DNA from: Algoriphagus sp.
GTDB taxonomy: Bacteria; Bacteroidota; Bacteroidia; Cytophagales; Cyclobacteriaceae
Assembly: GCF_030694375.1 (NCBI RefSeq)
Contig: NZ_JAUXYL010000007.1
Location: 124,001-188,000, forward strand
Length of the DNA: 64,000 bases
Direction: 5' to 3'
Below the pieces are notes generated by a model. The model saw only the letters and a list, made by a program, of their open reading frames with translations, was not told where the DNA came from and made no database searches. The position numbers and the translations under genes are program-made. Positions 61,806 through 64,000 of this stretch are shown here, piece by piece; position 1 is the first letter of the stretch, and the number at the start of each line of letters is the position of its first letter.

Positions 61806-62315
61806 ATGAAACGATTTCATGTTCACGCAAGAGTGAAAAATCTGGAGGAGAGCATTCAATTTTACAATGCTTTGTTTGACACCAAGCCCACCGTGGTGAA
61901 GCCTGACTACGCCAAGTGGATGTTGGACGATCCCCGAATCAACTACGCCATCTCCACGGGGCACAGCGAAAATGGCATTGAGCATTTGGGGCTGCAGGTA
62001 GAAACCGAAGCGGAGCTAAACGAAGTGTTTGCCAATATGCAAAATGCGAAAGGAACTGTGCGGGAAGAGGGGGAATGCACTTGCTGCTATTCAAAATCCC
62101 AGAAAAGCTGGATCACCGATCCTCAGGGCATTGACTGGGAGGCCTTCTACACCCATGGCACTGCTACGGTGTATGGAGAAGGAATCAACGCAAGACCTTC
62201 CCCGGAGGTCATGGACCAATGGACTGACAACGACAGCAAAAATGCACAGCCCGAAAAGCCTGAATCTGCTTCACTGATCAAAAAATCCTGTGGCAGCGAC
62301 AGCTGTACAGTTTAA
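61806..62315 (+). CDS. ArsI/CadI-family VOC metalloenzyme
   Basis: 169 aa; MKRFHVHARVKNLEESIQFYNALFDTKPTVVKPDYAKWMLDDPRINYAIS, GECTCCYSKSQKSWITDPQGIDWEAFYT. Confidence 0.9.
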   Translation: MKRFHVHARVKNLEESIQFYNALFDTKPTVVKPDYAKWMLDDPRINYAISTGHSENGIEHLGLQVETEAELNEVFANMQNAKGTVREEGECTCCYSKSQKSWITDPQGIDWEAFYTHGTATVYGEGINARPSPEVMDQWTDNDSKNAQPEKPESASLIKKSCGSDSCTV

Positions 62316-62578
62316 GAAAATGAAGGTCGGGGATCGGGAGCTGCTTCGGCAAATCACCCCAGGCTACTGAGGGCTGCTGAAAAATTTTACTGGCTTGACC
62401 CTAAGGCTCCTACTCCGACTTCATTTTTCAGCGGAATAATTCCCGGCTTCGGAAGGCTGAATCCCGTTAAGCCTAGGGAAGCTCGAAACCATCGCCTACA
62501 ACAGGGAGGAGCAGGCCTATCAAAAGGAGCATCCGCCGAAAAGCTTTGGGAGTAGGCAAATAAGCAAAACACAAACAC

Positions 62579-63259
62579 ATGAACTTTACGATCACAATCA
62601 CCAACGTTTCAACAGTTGAAGAACTTCCCGGCTATTGGAAGGATCAGGATTACATCAACTTGTTGGAAGCCTTCAATTTTCCGGATGCCAACACGGTAAA
62701 GCCGGAAAACCTGAGGGAAATGCTCCATATGGCAATCACCGATTTTGAACCCAATGAAGCTGCGGAGATTGTATTGACCTACAAACTTTCCGAGCGCTTA
62801 AACGAAGGGCAAATCGCTCAAATTTCCAATGACATGCTGCTGGACAAGATCTCCGAAGAGTATCCTGAAATCGACCTGCATCATGATTTGTTCAGCATCA
62901 ACCAATTGCTGTTCAAGGCTTTCAACGGGAAATTCCCGAATGCAAAAGCAACCCTGGCAGACTTCGCTATGGTTTCCAAGGATGGCTTTGCGGGGGAAAT
63001 CACCAAGGAAATGGTTTTAAAATCCCTGAATAATGGGATCTCGGACAGGAATCTCATCAAAAGATTATTCACCGAGCAGATGACTACCGCCAAGAAATTT
63101 GAAGAGGCGGATGGGGTATTGTGGGAATTGAACAAGAAAGATGCGACAAACTTTAATCTGGTAACTTCAGAATACTGGTTGAAAAAGGAGGAGTTTGAGC
63201 AGTCTGAATTTGAAGGGCATTGCTTGCTGACGGAAGATGAGGAAAGCGAAAATTCCTAA
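62579..63259 (+). CDS. Hypothetical protein (226 aa)
   Basis: Complete ORF with coding-like composition; no family recognised. Confidence 0.6.
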   Translation: MNFTITITNVSTVEELPGYWKDQDYINLLEAFNFPDANTVKPENLREMLHMAITDFEPNEAAEIVLTYKLSERLNEGQIAQISNDMLLDKISEEYPEIDLHHDLFSINQLLFKAFNGKFPNAKATLADFAMVSKDGFAGEITKEMVLKSLNNGISDRNLIKRLFTEQMTTAKKFEEADGVLWELNKKDATNFNLVTSEYWLKKEEFEQSEFEGHCLLTEDEESENS

Positions 63260-63381
63260 GCAGGCTCCGTTTGAGTGTAGTTTGACGCTTGCCCATTTAG
63301 CTAGATCTGCTGACTTTAGTCTATTTTCATGGGTCAGTGGGAATGAATACCGAAGAATTCCCACTGCCCAAGAAAATACCT

Positions 63382-64000
63382 ATGGATCGAACTGAAACAG
63401 TCTTTTGCCCGGTGTGTGACAGTGTCGATCATCAGCATTTCATCTCCACCAATGCCCTGATGCATGCGGCCAATGCGGAGTGCTATGTATTCCACAAGTG
63501 CTCAGCTTGCGAGTCGGTGTTTTTGACCAATGGCGTCAGGGAATATGAATTAGCCGCCTATTATACCCGGGATTACCTCCCCTACAAAGGGGCAGCGGCA
63601 TGGGGCAGATACAATTCCTTTGTGGCAGGAAGTCAGCGGAAATTGGACCGCAAGCGCGTGCAGGTGGTGGCAGGAGTGACCCAGGACAAAAAAGGTTTTT
63701 TCAGCATCCTCGATGTGGGTTGTGGGCAGCCCAGCTTCTTGGAGTTGGTGCAGGCGAAATTAAATGCAGACTGCATCGGCATCGATTTCTCGGACAATGG
63801 GTGGAAGCATCAGGCCTATCCCAGTCTAACGCTCATCAAAACCTCACTTGCGGACTTCGTCCCAAGCCAGTCCTTTGATGTGATTACGCTTTGGCATTAC
63901 CTCGAGCACGATTTTCACCTGCACGAGACCGTCGAAAAACTACATGCCTGCTTAAATCCCGGGGGTAAATTGATCATAGAGGTGCCGGATTATCAGAGTG
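63382..64000 (+). CDS. Class I SAM-dependent methyltransferase with N-terminal zinc-binding region (truncated by window end)
   Basis: Open frame from ATG 63382 to window end; CPVCDS...CSAC, ILDVGCGQPSFLELV, FDVITLWHYLEHDFHLHETVEKLHACLNPGGKLIIEVPDYQS; missed by the ORF track because no stop lies in the window. Confidence 0.88.
   Translation, partial: MDRTETVFCPVCDSVDHQHFISTNALMHAANAECYVFHKCSACESVFLTNGVREYELAAYYTRDYLPYKGAAAWGRYNSFVAGSQRKLDRKRVQVVAGVTQDKKGFFSILDVGCGQPSFLELVQAKLNADCIGIDFSDNGWKHQAYPSLTLIKTSLADFVPSQSFDVITLWHYLEHDFHLHETVEKLHACLNPGGKLIIEVPDYQS

Noticed and set aside
1-64000. tRNA and rRNA genes
   Set aside because: No convincing cloverleaf with acceptor/T-loop signatures or rRNA sequence was seen by eye; a tRNAscan-SE/barrnap run would settle it.

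Overview
The window looks like a Bacteroidota chromosome, probably Cytophagia/Algoriphagus-like judging by its protein families. I had no database access, so the taxonomy is inferred. Most of it is ordinary backbone: secreted haem/PQQ-type dehydrogenases, a TamB/TamL (BamA-family) pair, a peroxiredoxin, a dipeptidase, a VIT1/CCC1 transporter, a sugar-oxidation cluster (aldo/keto reductase, Zn-dehydrogenase, TIM-barrel, RhaM-like mutarotase), a giant cyclic beta-glucan synthase-like protein (2898 aa), LctP and Na/Pi transporters, SigZ plus ArsI/CadI, and a truncated SAM methyltransferase at the right edge.

The accessory core is a ~15.5 kb same-strand island (40407-55951). It has a type I R-M backbone (hsdM, hsdS, hsdR) with many inserted, translationally overlapping cargo genes. 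These are a RhuM-type protein, a GIY-YIG-like protein, a DUF6361-like/PLD/DEFQ-helicase trio, an hsdR 5' remnant, and a PIN protein with an unusually large unknown partner. A HigBA-like toxin-antitoxin pair bracketed by attC-like degenerate repeats follows directly.

The best candidate for an under-described system is the DUF6361-PLD-helicase trio in the R-M operon. The hsdR-remnant/PIN module is second. Intergenic regions also carry peculiar low-complexity word repeats and a three-copy ~237-bp tandem repeat.
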